A stretch of 64,000 nt of DNA from Subtercola sp. Lineage in GTDB: Bacteria > Actinomycetota > Actinomycetes > Actinomycetales > Microbacteriaceae. Below, one piece after another: positions 44,955 through 57,451 of this stretch (positions are counted from its first letter, which is position 1; each line of letters begins with the position of its first letter). The DNA lies in the NCBI GenBank assembly GCA_025463745.1, contig JAODBB010000217.1, positions 20,790 through 84,789 of the forward strand, read 5' to 3'. The translations under genes were made by a program, and so were the position numbers. A model generated the notes under the pieces. The model was not told where the DNA came from and searched no databases. It saw only the letters and a list, made by a program, of their open reading frames with translations.

Positions 44955-46652
44955 TCAGCGCAGGCTGTGCAGCAAAGCCGCCCGGGCGCGGACGGCGATA
45001 TGCAGATTGAGCCGGGAGTCCGCGTCGGTCAGGTCGCGGCCGCTCAGCTCGCGGATGCGGCCGAGGCGGTATCGCAGCGTGCTGCGATGAATGATCAGCG
45101 AATCCGCCGTGCGATCGTAGTTGCCGCCGGAATCCAAGTAGACGGTCAGCGTGTGCACCAGCTCGGAGTGGTGATCCCGGTCGTGATCGACCAGGGCGCC
45201 GAGCCACTCGTTCACGTACCGGTCGAGCTCGGCCCCGTCGTCGGACGTGTCGAGGATGCGGAGCAGGCCGAGGTCGTCATGGCTCGACAATCCGTATGGC
45301 CGGCGCGACGCGACCCGGATCTGCAAGGCCCGGCTCGCCTCTGCGAAGGAGCGGGGGAGATCGTCGGCGATGCAGCGTCCACCGACACCGATCGTGCCGC
45401 GCGTGCTGAAGATCGTGGACGACAGCCTCTCGTAGAGGCTTGAGAGGTCGACGCGGTCGGCGACTACGACAAGGACTGTATCCGGTCGCCGCGAGATGAG
45501 GGCCGGTACGCGCATCGCCCCGAGTTCGTGGCGCACCGCGGCACCGATGTCGACACGGTTGGGCGTCGGGTACTCCCACGAGACGAGTACGACGCGCTGA
45601 TGATTGCTGAGATCGAAATGGAGCGACTCCGCGCGAGCGAGGGCATCGACGACTTTGGCGCCGCTGACCAGGTCGTCCGCGAGGTCGCGACCCAGCCGGA
45701 TCTCCACCTCCGCGACGCTACGGTGGTGGGAGAGCTCGACGGCGATCATCGCGCTCGCATACTCGACGGCGAATCGATCGTCGTCGCTCCGGTTGTCATC
45801 CGGATCGTAGATGCCGACCACGCCGAGCGTCTCTTCGCCCGAGCGGACCCGGGTGGACTGCCAGCCGGTATTCACCACGTCGCCGGCGGTGAGAGTGCTG
45901 ACGGGCGCGCGCATATTGGACGGCGCGGCCGAGTCGCCGACTCCGACGAAGGCACGCTCGTTGCCGAAGGAGTCCTGCAGCACGACCGAGCGTCGGGTGA
46001 TCGCGCTCAACGCCTCGATGATCTGTGTTTCGCCGTTGCTGGTGCCGGCCGCTTTGACGATGGAGTCTCGAATGTGCTGGTGCGTGTTCAGACGTACGAT
46101 CGTTGCCGCCATCGTGCGGTTCGAGCCCGCCTGAGCTTCGCCGAGCTGCCGCAGCTCATTTGCCTGACGGCGCTCTCGGTCGATGAGCTCGGCCGTCGCC
46201 AGCGCGGCACCGGTCGGCTCGGCTAGCGCGCAGAGCAGGAACAACGCCTCGCGCGACGGTTCGGCTTTCGTTTGGAGCACGAAGGCGCCTTTGACCTTGC
46301 CAGTTCCCCGAAAGAACAGAGCGTATCGCCAGACCTTACCGTTCTCCAGTACACCGTTCATCCCTGCGCGTGCCTCCACCAGCAAATCAAGTCTGCGGTT
46401 CGCCTTGCCCGAATAGCGGGCGAGATGATCGCCCTCGGCGACGTACACGGCGGGAACGGCGCATCCGGCAATCGCCTTGGCCGACGCGCACGCGAGACGC
46501 AATGTTCGGCGCGTGGTCGGCTGCTCGAACATCTTCGAACCCACCCTGAAGAGGCCGTACAGATCCGACTGTGCCTTCGCATCGAGGTCGGCCCGCTCGA
46601 CAAAACTTGGATCGCTCAGTGCGCACATGATGGTGGACTCCGCTGTGTACAC
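44955..46652 (-). CDS. PucR/CdaR-like regulator with N-terminal GAF-type region
   Basis: This 565-aa protein starts at 46652, with MCALSDPSF at 46628 as an alternative. Residues about 40-330 hold two sensory alpha/beta regions (GAF-like; FEQPTTRRTLRLACASAKAI and VVLQDSFGNERAFVG). The C-terminus is the PucR HTH_30 (TVYLDSGGNYDRTADSLIIH then STLRYRLGRIRELSGRDL). It is divergent from the dnaK operon (136-bp gap) and lies about 9.3 kb from an NCS1 permease gene, the kind of target such regulators normally control. Confidence 0.87.
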   Translation of the reverse strand: MYTAESTIMCALSDPSFVERADLDAKAQSDLYGLFRVGSKMFEQPTTRRTLRLACASAKAIAGCAVPAVYVAEGDHLARYSGKANRRLDLLVEARAGMNGVLENGKVWRYALFFRGTGKVKGAFVLQTKAEPSREALFLLCALAEPTGAALATAELIDRERRQANELRQLGEAQAGSNRTMAATIVRLNTHQHIRDSIVKAAGTSNGETQIIEALSAITRRSVVLQDSFGNERAFVGVGDSAAPSNMRAPVSTLTAGDVVNTGWQSTRVRSGEETLGVVGIYDPDDNRSDDDRFAVEYASAMIAVELSHHRSVAEVEIRLGRDLADDLVSGAKVVDALARAESLHFDLSNHQRVVLVSWEYPTPNRVDIGAAVRHELGAMRVPALISRRPDTVLVVVADRVDLSSLYERLSSTIFSTRGTIGVGGRCIADDLPRSFAEASRALQIRVASRRPYGLSSHDDLGLLRILDTSDDGAELDRYVNEWLGALVDHDRDHHSELVHTLTVYLDSGGNYDRTADSLIIHRSTLRYRLGRIRELSGRDLTDADSRLNLHIAVRARAALLHSLR

Positions 46653-46788
46653 GCTAGCCGCTTTCGACTAGACCCGACAGTGCAATGACGAGGATTTCTT
46701 TGGCTCCGCTGGGACGAAGATACGGCGATTCCGCGGGCGCACACTCGGCAACAGCGAGACCGAGATCGACCTCGCGAGGGAGGACATC

Positions 46789-48663
46789 ATGGCTAAAGCA
46801 GTCGGCATCGACCTCGGCACCACGAACTCTGTGATCGCTGTCTGGGAGGGGGGCGAGGCGAGAGTCATCCCGAACGCGGAGGGTGCGCGCACGACCCCGT
46901 CGGTCGTGGCGTTCACAGACACCGGTGAGCGACTCGTAGGCCAGCTCGCCCGGCGGCAGGCGATCCTCAATCCCAAGGGCACGATCTCGTCGGCCAAACG
47001 CTTCATCGGGCGCAACTTCGACGAGGTCGAAGGGGAGACCAAGGCGGTCGGGTTCGATATCGCGCCCGGTCCGAACGGAGAGGCCCGGTTCACCATCCGC
47101 GGAAAGTTGTACGCACCGGAGGAGATCAGCGCGCTGGTACTGCGCAAACTCGTCGACGACGCCGCCAAGTTCCTCGGTGAGAAGGTCACCGAGGCAGTCA
47201 TCACAGTCCCGGCGTACTTCAACGACGCTCAACGTACATCGACGAGGGATGCCGGTCGCATCGCAGGACTCGAGGTGCTCCGCATCATCAACGAGCCGAC
47301 CGCTGCAGCTCTCGCATACGGCCTCGACAAGAAGGAGCACGAGACGGTGCTCGTCTTCGACCTCGGCGGCGGCACCTTCGACGTCAGTCTGCTCGACGTC
47401 GGCGACGGCGTCGTGGAGGTGCGCTCCACCGCAGGCGACACCCACCTCGGCGGGGACGACTTCGATCGCCGGATCGTCGATTACCTCGCCGACGAGTTCC
47501 AGAAAGAGAACGGAATCGACCTTCGCAACGACCCTCAGGCCCTCCAGCGTCTCTTCGAGGCATCCGAGAAAGCGAAGGTCGAGCTCAGCACGGTGAGCCA
47601 GACGCAGGTCAGCCTGCCGTTCATCACGGCGGATGCCTCTGGTCCGAAGCACTTGACGACCACGCTCAAGCGCGCCACCTTCGAAAACATCACCGCCGAC
47701 CTGGTCGAGCGTTGCCTGGCTCCGGTGCGCCGGGCGATGGAGGATGCGAAGGTCACCGAGAACGACATTGACGAGGTCATCCTGGTCGGTGGTTCGACGA
47801 GGATCCCGGCCGTGCAGAACCTCGTCAAACGGCTCACCGGCGGCAAAGACCCGAACATGACCGTGAACCCGGATGAGGTGGTCGCCATCGGTGCGGCGAT
47901 CCAGGCGGGGGTGCTGAAGGGTGAAGTCAGCGACGTGCTCTTGCTCGATGTGACCCCGCTCTCCCTGGGCGTCGAGACCCGTGGTGGCGTGATGACGAAG
48001 CTCATCGAACGCAACACCACCATTCCGGCGCGCCGGAGTGAAGTGTTTTCCACAGCACAGGACAACCAGGATTCGGTTGAGATTGTGGTGCTGCAGGGTG
48101 AGCGCGAACGAGCCGCCGACAACCGGGTGCTCGGCCGATTCACGTTGACCGGTATCAGGCCGGCGCCACGCGGCGACCCGCACGTCGAGGTCACGTTCGA
48201 CATCGACGCGAACGGGATCCTCGATGTGAAAGCGCGCGATAAGGACACCGGCGTCGAGCAGGGGATCACGATCAGCGGTACGACGAATCTCGACCAGACC
48301 GAGATCGACCGCATGGTGCAGGAGGCCGAGCAGCACCGCACCGAAGACCAGCGTCTGCGCGAAGACATCGACGCCCGGAACGAGCTCGATGCGGCCGCCT
48401 ACAGGGCCGAGCGCACGCTTTCGGATCGTGGCGAATCCGTACCCGAGCATGAGCGCTCCCGCGCCGAGATGCTGATCGGGCAGGCGAGGGAGGCCGTGGG
48501 GCGAGAGGTCTCCGCATCCGAGGCTCGAGAACTGGCAAGCGAACTGCTGCAAGTGGAGGCAGCCCTCTCCGTCGCCCGAGCCTCCGAGGCGTCGGCATCC
48601 TCGGGCTCCGAGGATGCCGACGATTCGGACGATGTCGTCGACGCCGAGTTCGATCGAAACTGA
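46789..48663 (+). CDS. dnaK: Hsp70 chaperone DnaK (operon-borne copy)
   Basis: This full-length 624-aa Hsp70 shows [17 protein letters not shown], the phosphate-2 loop [15 protein letters not shown] and the adenosine motif [12 protein letters not shown] in the ATPase domain (1-385). The substrate-binding domain ([17 protein letters not shown]) and an acidic lid tail ending [14 protein letters not shown] follow. GGGAGGACATC precedes the ATG. It heads an eight-gene operon. I see no HAIR (HspR) or CIRCE (HrcA) element in the 136 bp upstream, so the control differs from the standard dnaK operon, or HspR sites lie beyond my recognition. Likely a second dnaK copy of the genome (inference). Confidence 0.95.
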   Translation: MAKAVGIDLGTTNSVIAVWEGGEARVIPNAEGARTTPSVVAFTDTGERLVGQLARRQAILNPKGTISSAKRFIGRNFDEVEGETKAVGFDIAPGPNGEARFTIRGKLYAPEEISALVLRKLVDDAAKFLGEKVTEAVITVPAYFNDAQRTSTRDAGRIAGLEVLRIINEPTAAALAYGLDKKEHETVLVFDLGGGTFDVSLLDVGDGVVEVRSTAGDTHLGGDDFDRRIVDYLADEFQKENGIDLRNDPQALQRLFEASEKAKVELSTVSQTQVSLPFITADASGPKHLTTTLKRATFENITADLVERCLAPVRRAMEDAKVTENDIDEVILVGGSTRIPAVQNLVKRLTGGKDPNMTVNPDEVVAIGAAIQAGVLKGEVSDVLLLDVTPLSLGVETRGGVMTKLIERNTTIPARRSEVFSTAQDNQDSVEIVVLQGERERAADNRVLGRFTLTGIRPAPRGDPHVEVTFDIDANGILDVKARDKDTGVEQGITISGTTNLDQTEIDRMVQEAEQHRTEDQRLREDIDARNELDAAAYRAERTLSDRGESVPEHERSRAEMLIGQAREAVGREVSASEARELASELLQVEAALSVARASEASASSGSEDADDSDDVVDAEFDRN

Positions 48664-48676
48664 GGACCTCGGGAAC

Positions 48677-49213
48677 ATGGACCACCCGGATGAGCGCAGC
48701 ACGAACACCGAGGAGGGGCTCCCTTCCGGCGAGCGCGCCGAGCGGCCGGAGAAATCCTCCGCGGCCCCGAGTGACGACCTCAGCCTTCGCCTTGCGGAAG
48801 TCGAGGATCGTTGGCATCGCGCGGCGGCCGACCTCGACAACACCAGGAAGCGGGCTGCCCGCGAACTCGCGTTGGCCCGCGATGCAGAGCGGGCTCGCGC
48901 CGCATCCGTCTTCCTCCCCGTCGTAGACGGTCTCGAGGATGCGGTCACCTATGCCACAGGGGTGAACGCCGCACTTGCCGAAGGCATGGAATCGATCCGA
49001 GAGCAAGCCATCGATGCGCTCGAGCGTCTCGGCTATTCCCGAATCGACGAAGTGGGTGTGCCGTTCGATCCGCGCATCCACGAGGTCGTGTCGGTGGTCG
49101 AGCGAGGCGAGCGGCCGCCCCGTACGGTCGTCGCCGTCCCTCGGCTCGGATTCGGAAGCCCTGAGCACCTGCTGCGTCCCGCCGACGTCGTCGTGACCGC
49201 AGCGGAAGCGTGA
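48677..49213 (+). CDS. grpE: GrpE nucleotide exchange factor
   Basis: This 178-aa protein starts at ATG 48677, 13 bases after dnaK (the ORF-track start lies within dnaK). A disordered acidic N-terminus (about 45 residues) precedes the coiled-coil (LRLAEVEDRWHRAAADLDNT, RKRAARELALARDAERARAA) and the beta domain ending SPEHLLRPADVVV. It releases ADP from DnaK. The sequence is more divergent and shorter than typical housekeeping GrpE, consistent with a specialised set. Confidence 0.92.
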   Translation: MDHPDERSTNTEEGLPSGERAERPEKSSAAPSDDLSLRLAEVEDRWHRAAADLDNTRKRAARELALARDAERARAASVFLPVVDGLEDAVTYATGVNAALAEGMESIREQAIDALERLGYSRIDEVGVPFDPRIHEVVSVVERGERPPRTVVAVPRLGFGSPEHLLRPADVVVTAAEA

Positions 49214-49217
49214 CGCC

Positions 49218-50159
49218 GTGGCCGACGATTACTACCAACTGCTCGATGTCTCACGGTCGGCGGACGCCAAGGAGATTCAGCGCGCGTACCGCAAACTGGC
49301 CCGCAAATACCACCCGGACGTGAACAAGCAGCCCGGCGCCGAAGACAGGTTCAAGCAGATCAGCGAGGCATACCACGTGCTGGCTGATCCGGAGTCGCGG
49401 GCCCTGTACGACCGGTTCGGGCCGGAGTTCCGTCACCACGCGGACGCCGAGCGTGAATACGCCTCACAAACCCGCGGCAGCAGAGGAGGAGGCGGGGGCC
49501 GTACCAGATCCGGCCCTGGGCCGTCCGGGTTCAGCTGGTCGAGTGCTCAAGGCACCGCTGGTCCGGGTGGCGCCTCCGTCGACTGGGATGACCTCTTCGG
49601 AGACGTCTTCGGCTCGATGAGGGGAATCGACGCCGAGGCCGAACTCGAACTCACCCTCGAGGAGGCCTACCGCGGCGGTACCCGGACACTCGTCCTCTCC
49701 GCTCCCGACGGCAACCGTCAGACGTTCGACGTTCAGATACCGCCCGGTGTGCTCGACGGCCAGCGCATTCGCATGCCCGGCGGCGGAAGCGTCGGCAGGC
49801 ATGAGGGCGGGACCGGAGACCTCGTCATAACGGTCAGAGTCCGACCCGGCCGTCGATTCCGGCTCGACGGCAAAAACATTGAGATGGACCTGCCGATCTC
49901 TGCCTGGGAGGCCGCGCTCGGGTCGAGCGTCTCGACCCGAGCGCCCGGTGGCCAGATCACCGTGCGGGTTCCCCCGGGCTCTTCCAGCGGCCGGCGGCTC
50001 CGACTGAAGGGCCAGGGGATGCCGCAGCAGGGCGGAAGGCCCGGCGACCTGTTCGCGAGGGTCAAGATCATGGTTCCTCCGCACCTCACCGACCGTGAAC
50101 GCGAACTATTCGAACAGCTGAAGAGCGCATCTGCCTTCAATCCGAGGTCTTCATCATGA
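49218..50159 (+). CDS. cbpA: CbpA-type DnaJ co-chaperone (no zinc finger)
   Basis: This 313-aa protein starts at GTG 49218. The J-domain (residues 4-70) carries HPD in [21 protein letters not shown] Gly/Arg/Ser-rich linker (about 85-115, [20 protein letters not shown]) precedes the two C-terminal beta-barrel substrate domains ([40 protein letters not shown]). The Cys-rich zinc domain of DnaJ is absent, so it is type II/CbpA-like. Its stop overlaps the CbpM start (ATGA). Confidence 0.93.
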   Translation: MADDYYQLLDVSRSADAKEIQRAYRKLARKYHPDVNKQPGAEDRFKQISEAYHVLADPESRALYDRFGPEFRHHADAEREYASQTRGSRGGGGGRTRSGPGPSGFSWSSAQGTAGPGGASVDWDDLFGDVFGSMRGIDAEAELELTLEEAYRGGTRTLVLSAPDGNRQTFDVQIPPGVLDGQRIRMPGGGSVGRHEGGTGDLVITVRVRPGRRFRLDGKNIEMDLPISAWEAALGSSVSTRAPGGQITVRVPPGSSSGRRLRLKGQGMPQQGGRPGDLFARVKIMVPPHLTDRERELFEQLKSASAFNPRSSS

Positions 50160-50463
50160 GTTCATCCCTCGTCCTAGCGCTTCCGCCCCGCCTAGACCTC
50201 GGCATGGTCGCCGCCGCATCCGGCATCCATCCCGAGCTGGTGCGGCGGTTCGTCGAGCTCGGGCTTGTTTCCGCCTGGAAAGACGGGTCGGATCGGTTGT
50301 GGTTCTCCCCGGCGGCGCCCCAACTGGTACGTCGCATCGTACGACTTCACGCCGATCTGTCGCTCAACTACTCCGCCGTCGCCCTCGTCATCGACCTCCT
50401 CGCCCGGATCGACGTGCTCGAGAACCAACGGTGGGTGATCCGCTCCGGAAAGGAGACGCCGAA

Positions 50464-50473
<10 letters not shown>
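50156..50473 (+). CDS. cbpM: Chaperone modulator CbpM / MerR-like protein
   Basis: This 105-aa protein has a MerR-like winged helix ([20 protein letters not shown]) followed by [20 protein letters not shown] and a helical end ([13 protein letters not shown]). In E. coli CbpM binds and inhibits CbpA's J-domain; the MerR-like fold also resembles HspR, so a DNA-binding role in autoregulating this operon is possible. Being encoded directly after cbpA fits CbpM best. It overlaps the clpB start region. Confidence 0.85.
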
Positions 50474-53105
<2,632 letters not shown>

Positions 53106-53109
<4 letters not shown>

Positions 53110-53594
53110 CGACGGCGACCACGATCGTCCGCTGCGGGAACTGCGGCCACAAGAACCGCGTTCCTCTCGCGGCCGGCGGGCGTCCGCGCTGCGGGAACTG
53201 CCACAGAGCGCTTCCGTGGATTGTCGACGCTTTCGACGACACCTTCGCGGAGGTCGCTGAAAAGGCGGACCCGCCGGTCATCGTCGACATGTGGGCGACC
53301 TGGTGCGGCCCGTGCCGAATGGTCAGTCCGGCGCTGGAGCGACTGGCTATCGAGAGGGCAGGCGACGTGAAGCTCGTCAAAGTGGATGTCGATCGCGCGC
53401 CTCGACTGTCTTCGCGGTTCACCGTGCAGGCCGTACCGACCCTGCTCATCATGCACCACGGCAAAGTCATCGCTCGGCAGGCCGGCGCTGCCCCTGTCGA
53501 GGTGTTGCGCCGCTGGTTCGACGACGCGATGGAGAAGGATGCGCGAGAGGAGAAGAGCGCATCCCCGGGCGCCGACCGGGAACGCAGATCATGA
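53106..53594 (+). CDS. trxC: Thioredoxin 2-type protein with N-terminal zinc ribbon
   Basis: This 162-aa protein has two CxxC pairs at the front (RCGNCGHKN and [11 protein letters not shown]) forming the Trx2 zinc site. A classic thioredoxin fold follows, with active site [12 protein letters not shown] (about residue 65) and cis-Pro region [10 protein letters not shown]. Zinc-bearing Trx2 proteins are heat- and oxidant-responsive. The ATG overlaps the clpB stop (ATGA), tying redox repair to the disaggregase. Confidence 0.92.
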
Positions 53595-53854
53595 CAGGCC
53601 AACCCGATCCCCATCTCGTCTACGTCCGTCGCGTGTCCCCCCGCACTCCCGGCGTTTGCGAGGAGTGCATGGCCCTTGGCACCCCCTGGGTGCACCTCCG
53701 GCTGTGTCTGACGTGCGGCAAGGTCGGTTGTTGCGACTCCTCGCCCATGAAGCACGCCCGAGCGCACGCCCTGCACGACATGCATCCCATCGTTCGCTCC
53801 CTCGAGCCTGGCGAGACCTGGCGCTGGTGCTATCTCGATGAGGACTTCGCATGA
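53591..53854 (+). CDS. UBP-type zinc finger protein, stand-alone (87 aa)
   Basis: The product is 87 aa from ATG 53591, overlapping the trxC stop. CEECMALGTPWVHLRLCLTC, CGKVGCCDSS and HARAHALHDMHPIV carry the Cys/His ligands of a zf-UBP domain. The domain binds ubiquitin C-termini in eukaryotes; no bacterial partner is established. Such small proteins often neighbour TrxR-like flavoproteins, as here. A redox-sensitive zinc switch or adaptor role is inference. Its stop overlaps the next start. Confidence 0.88.
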   Translation: MTGQPDPHLVYVRRVSPRTPGVCEECMALGTPWVHLRLCLTCGKVGCCDSSPMKHARAHALHDMHPIVRSLEPGETWRWCYLDEDFA

Positions 53855-55560
53855 TGGCAGGCGTCGAACCAGAAAACCTCGTCGCTGAGACCCCGGACAC
53901 ATGTGGGGCGTACCCGCGGCTCACGCCCTCGCAACTGGAGGCTCTGGGCGAGGTTGGAACGACCGTGCGCGTGTCGGAGGGTGAGGTGCTTGCGCGGGCG
54001 GGCGAGCCACTCGTCTCGTTCTGGGTTGTGCTCAAAGGCCGCCTCATGGTCTACAAGGGCGATGCGGGCCTGGGCCGCAGCGGCCAGGAGCCGGGCGATG
54101 ACGGCTTGGGCGGTGCGGCTGCGAAGGTCGAGATCCACGGTCCCGGCCGCTTCGTCGGCGACATCGGGTTGCTCGAGGGGCAGCCGTCGTTTGCCACGAT
54201 TGCCGCAGTGGAGAGTGGCATCGCGCTCGAGGTGCCGATCGAGGAGCTGGAACGGATTGTGACCGGAGACCCGCTGCTCGGCGACGTCATCCTGCGCGCA
54301 TATCTGATCCGCCGGTCGATGGAGATCGGATACGGCGCGGGGCTGCGTGTCATCGGATCGCCCTTCTCGCCCGACACCCGTCGGCTGCTCGACTTTGCAG
54401 CACGCAATCGGGTGCCGCACAGGCTCCTCGACGTGGAACGCGACCCTGCTGCCGAAGCCATCATGCGGCGGACGGGCCTGGGAGTCGACGATGTGCCGGT
54501 GGTGATCGTCGCCGGATCGCGCATCCTGCGCAATCCCTCCATCGTCGAGGTGGCGCATGCGCTGGGCCTGCGGCGGACCCGACCTCCGGCGACCAGCGAT
54601 CTGCTCGTCGTCGGCGCAGGGCCAGCGGGTCTCGCCGCGGCGGTCTACGCCGCCTCCGATGGACTCTCAGTGGTTCTCTCCGACGCCGTTGCGACTGGCG
54701 GCCAGGCCGCACGGTCGGCGCGGATCGAGAACTACCTCGGATTCCCCGCCGGCATTTCGGGCGCAGAACTCGCCGACCGCGCGAATCTTCAGGTCGCCAA
54801 GTTCGGCGCCACCCTCTTCGCCCCCGCGACCGCTCAGAGCCTCACCTCCGATGAGGGTGCGCTGGCGGTGCAGTTCTCGGACGGAACGAGCGTCTCCCCG
54901 CGGGCAGTGGTGGTCGCATCCGGAATGGAGTACAACCGCCTCGCCGCCGCGAACCTCGAACGCTTCGAGTACACCAGCGTCTACTACGCCGCCACGATCA
55001 ATGAGGCGCGCGAGTGCGGCACCGACCCGGTCGTCGTGGTCGGAGGCGGAAACTCGGCCGGGCAGGCGGCCGTCTTCTTGGCCGGTACCGCCTCACACGT
55101 GCACCTGGTCGTTCGTGGGGCGGATCTGACGGCGAGCATGTCGCGGTACCTCATCGTGCAGGTGGAGCGTCATCCCCGCATCACCATGCACCTGCAGGCG
55201 GTGGTGGTCTCGGCGAACGGCAGCGCCCACCTCGAGTCGGTCATCGTCGAGCACGTGCCGTCGGGTGAGCGAGACGAAGTCGCGACAGCGCACCTCTTCG
55301 TGTTCATCGGGGCGACGCCGGCGACATCGTGGCTCGCGCCAGACATCGCACGCGACGAGCGCGGCTACCTCATCACAGGGCGTGGTGCGACTCCATCAGG
55401 CTCGAGCCGGCACTCCCTCGAGACGTCGTTGCCGGGTGTCTTCGCTGTCGGCGATGCCCGCAGCGGATCAGTGAAGCGCATATCAGCGGCGATCGGCGAA
55501 GGCGCGAGCGTCGTCAGAATGGTGCACGATCACCTCGAGACCGGTGGCTGCCGACTCTGA
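53851..55560 (+). CDS. cNMP-binding / glutaredoxin-like / thioredoxin-reductase-like flavoprotein fusion
   Basis: This 569-aa protein has an N-terminal cyclic-nucleotide-binding-type beta-roll at about residues 35-155 (GEVLARAGEPLVSFWVVLKG, GRFVGDIGLLEGQPSFATI). A glutaredoxin-like segment follows at about 168-240 (VIGSPFSPDTRRLLDFA, without CxxC), then a TrxR-like FAD/NAD(P)H module at about 250-565 (VVGAGPAGLAAAVY, VVGGGNSAGQAAVFLAG, FAVGDARSG). The redox CxxC of true TrxB is missing: the equivalent stretch is TSVYYAATINEARECG. It therefore cannot reduce thioredoxin by the usual route; transfer to another acceptor or a sensory role is more likely. Last gene of the operon. Confidence 0.88.
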   Translation: MMAGVEPENLVAETPDTCGAYPRLTPSQLEALGEVGTTVRVSEGEVLARAGEPLVSFWVVLKGRLMVYKGDAGLGRSGQEPGDDGLGGAAAKVEIHGPGRFVGDIGLLEGQPSFATIAAVESGIALEVPIEELERIVTGDPLLGDVILRAYLIRRSMEIGYGAGLRVIGSPFSPDTRRLLDFAARNRVPHRLLDVERDPAAEAIMRRTGLGVDDVPVVIVAGSRILRNPSIVEVAHALGLRRTRPPATSDLLVVGAGPAGLAAAVYAASDGLSVVLSDAVATGGQAARSARIENYLGFPAGISGAELADRANLQVAKFGATLFAPATAQSLTSDEGALAVQFSDGTSVSPRAVVVASGMEYNRLAAANLERFEYTSVYYAATINEARECGTDPVVVVGGGNSAGQAAVFLAGTASHVHLVVRGADLTASMSRYLIVQVERHPRITMHLQAVVVSANGSAHLESVIVEHVPSGERDEVATAHLFVFIGATPATSWLAPDIARDERGYLITGRGATPSGSSRHSLETSLPGVFAVGDARSGSVKRISAAIGEGASVVRMVHDHLETGGCRL

Positions 55561-55936
55561 GTACCCCGCGGTGACGGCAGAACCGAACCGGCCCAACCTC
55601 GTCGCGGTGCGCACGCTGAAGGGCCCGCTCAACCGAGCGAGCCGATGGATGCTGCCCAGCTCACTCGAGTGCTGAATCGAACGGCTCTGAAGTGAGCGCA
55701 CCTGGCGCGATGCGACCATCTACCGTCGACTCTCTACGTCGCTCATCAGGATTCCGTCGAGAACAGCACGCAGACGCAGCTCGGCGGCGATGGTATTCCT
55801 TTGAGGTGCCGGGATGCGAACCCTCAGTTTTGTGGATGGTGTGTGTTCAAGCTGGCCGAGATCTCTGCCAGTCTGAACATGACTGCCGATTCAGCGTCAT
55901 CGCGTATGTACCCGCCGGCACCGTGAGGAGAACCAG
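55561..55936. other. 376-bp intergenic region before the second NCS1 permease
   Basis: It contains only weak ORFs (for example an 82-codon frame at 55692-55940 with no family resemblance) and GTGAGGAGAACCAG, the ribosome-binding site of the permease. It presumably holds that gene's promoter. No repeat or RNA structure is evident. Confidence 0.6.
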
Positions 55937-57451
55937 ATGACCGACGCACCTGAGCGTGATCTTCGGCTCAGCAATGAAGATCTCGTACCGCTGAAATCAC
56001 AAACCTGGACGAGTTACAACTTTCTCGCCTTCTGGATGAGCGTGGTGCACAGCGTCGGCGGATACGTGATGGCCGGCAGCCTCTTCGCCCTCGGCCTCGC
56101 GAGCTGGCAAGTGCTGGTCGCATTGCTGATCGGAATCGGAATCGTCTACTTCTTCGTGAATCTGGTCGCAAAACCCAGCCAGCTCACTGGTGTACCGTTC
56201 CCGGTCATTCAACGCTCGGTGTTCGGGGTGGTCGGAGCAAACATTCCCGCGATCATCCGGGGCCTTATCGCTGTTGCCTGGTACGGCATCCAGACCTATC
56301 TGGCCTCGGCCGCCCTGGTCATTGTGGCTCTCAAGCTCTGGCCTGAACTCGCCGGCATCGCTGATGTGAATCGCTACGGTTTCGCAGGGCTGTCACTTCT
56401 CGGCTGGATCGCTTTCATGATTCTGTGGGTGGTTCAGGCGCTCGTGTTCTGGCGTGGCATGGACGCCATCCGCAGGTTCATCGGTTTCTGCGGCCCCGCT
56501 GTCTACGTCGTCATGATTCTGCTCGCCGTGTACCTCGTCTCGAAGGCCGGCTGGTCGAATATCGACTTCAACCTCAGCTCGAGCGAACTCAACGGCTGGA
56601 ATGTTGTTCCTGTCATGCTCGGAGCGATCGCGCTCGTCGTCTCCTATTTCTCTGCGCCGATGCTCAACTTCGGTGACTTCTCGCGGTACGGCAAGTCGTT
56701 CAAGGCCGTAAAACGCGGCAACTTCTGGGGCCTGCCGGTGAACTTCTTGTTCTTCTCGATTCTCACCGTGGTCTGCGCAGCCGCCACGGTGCCGGTCTTC
56801 GGCGAACTCATCACCGACCCTGTGCAAACGGTTGCTCAGATTGACAACGTCTATGCGATCGTTCTGGGAGCTGCGACATTCGCGATAGCCACCGCCGGCG
56901 TCAACATCGTGGCCAACTTTGTTTCACCGGCGTTCGATTTCTCGAACGTGAACCCTCAGAAGATCTCTTGGCGCACAGGGGGCATGATCGCGGCCGTCGG
57001 TTCGGTGCTCATCACCCCGTGGAATCTCTATTCGAGCCCCGAGATCATCCACTACACACTCGATACGCTCGGCGCGTTCGTCGGCCCGCTGTTCGGCATC
57101 CTGATCACCGACTTCTATGTCATTCGTAAGCAGAAAGTGTACGTGGACGACCTCTACACAATGAAGACATCCGGTCGGTACTGGTACCAGAAAGGTTTCA
57201 ACCCGAACGCGGTCATCGCCACGCTGATCGGCGCTGTGATCGCCGCCTCGACAGTGATCATTCCGATGCTGCAAGCCGCCGCGTCGTACGCCTGGTTCAT
57301 CGGCTGCGCCCTCGGCGCCGGCAGCTATTTCATCGCCGAGAAGGTCAAGCCGTGGGCGAGCCGCAGTTTCGCCGACGACGGCCAGGTTGCGGCGGGCCAA
57401 CCAGCCGAAGACGCACTCGCGTCAGCAGACTCAGCTGCGAGCGTTGGGTAA
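55937..57451 (+). CDS. NCS1-family nucleobase/allantoin/hydantoin-type cation symporter
   Basis: This 504-aa protein has about 12 TM helices. The NCS1 motif begins NEDLVPLKSQTWTSYNFLAF. Further family features are VNLVAKPSQLTGVPFPVIQR, RGLIAVAWYGIQTYLASAAL and APMLNFGDFSRYGKSFKAVK. A soluble C-terminal tail (about 45 residues) follows the last helix. It differs strongly from the other NCS1 protein of the window and probably transports a different compound. It follows the stress operon and is followed by the second copy of the 130-bp repeat. Confidence 0.9.
   Translation: MTDAPERDLRLSNEDLVPLKSQTWTSYNFLAFWMSVVHSVGGYVMAGSLFALGLASWQVLVALLIGIGIVYFFVNLVAKPSQLTGVPFPVIQRSVFGVVGANIPAIIRGLIAVAWYGIQTYLASAALVIVALKLWPELAGIADVNRYGFAGLSLLGWIAFMILWVVQALVFWRGMDAIRRFIGFCGPAVYVVMILLAVYLVSKAGWSNIDFNLSSSELNGWNVVPVMLGAIALVVSYFSAPMLNFGDFSRYGKSFKAVKRGNFWGLPVNFLFFSILTVVCAAATVPVFGELITDPVQTVAQIDNVYAIVLGAATFAIATAGVNIVANFVSPAFDFSNVNPQKISWRTGGMIAAVGSVLITPWNLYSSPEIIHYTLDTLGAFVGPLFGILITDFYVIRKQKVYVDDLYTMKTSGRYWYQKGFNPNAVIATLIGAVIAASTVIIPMLQAAASYAWFIGCALGAGSYFIAEKVKPWASRSFADDGQVAAGQPAEDALASADSAASVG

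Noticed and set aside
46653-46788. HspR (HAIR) or HrcA (CIRCE) operator before dnaK
   Set aside because: I looked for CTTGAGT-N7-ACTCAAG and TTAGCACTC-N9-GAGTGCTAA and found no convincing match.
46654-48948. 764-codon minus-strand ORF antisense to dnaK/grpE
   Set aside because: It is the mirror frame of highly GC3-biased dnaK; composition is rich in Arg/Asp/Val/His with no domain. The sense strand has an unambiguous Hsp70.
55790-55830. tRNA-like GGGATGCGAACCCTC segment
   Set aside because: It superficially resembles a T-arm, but no acceptor stem, D-arm or anticodon stem can be built around it.
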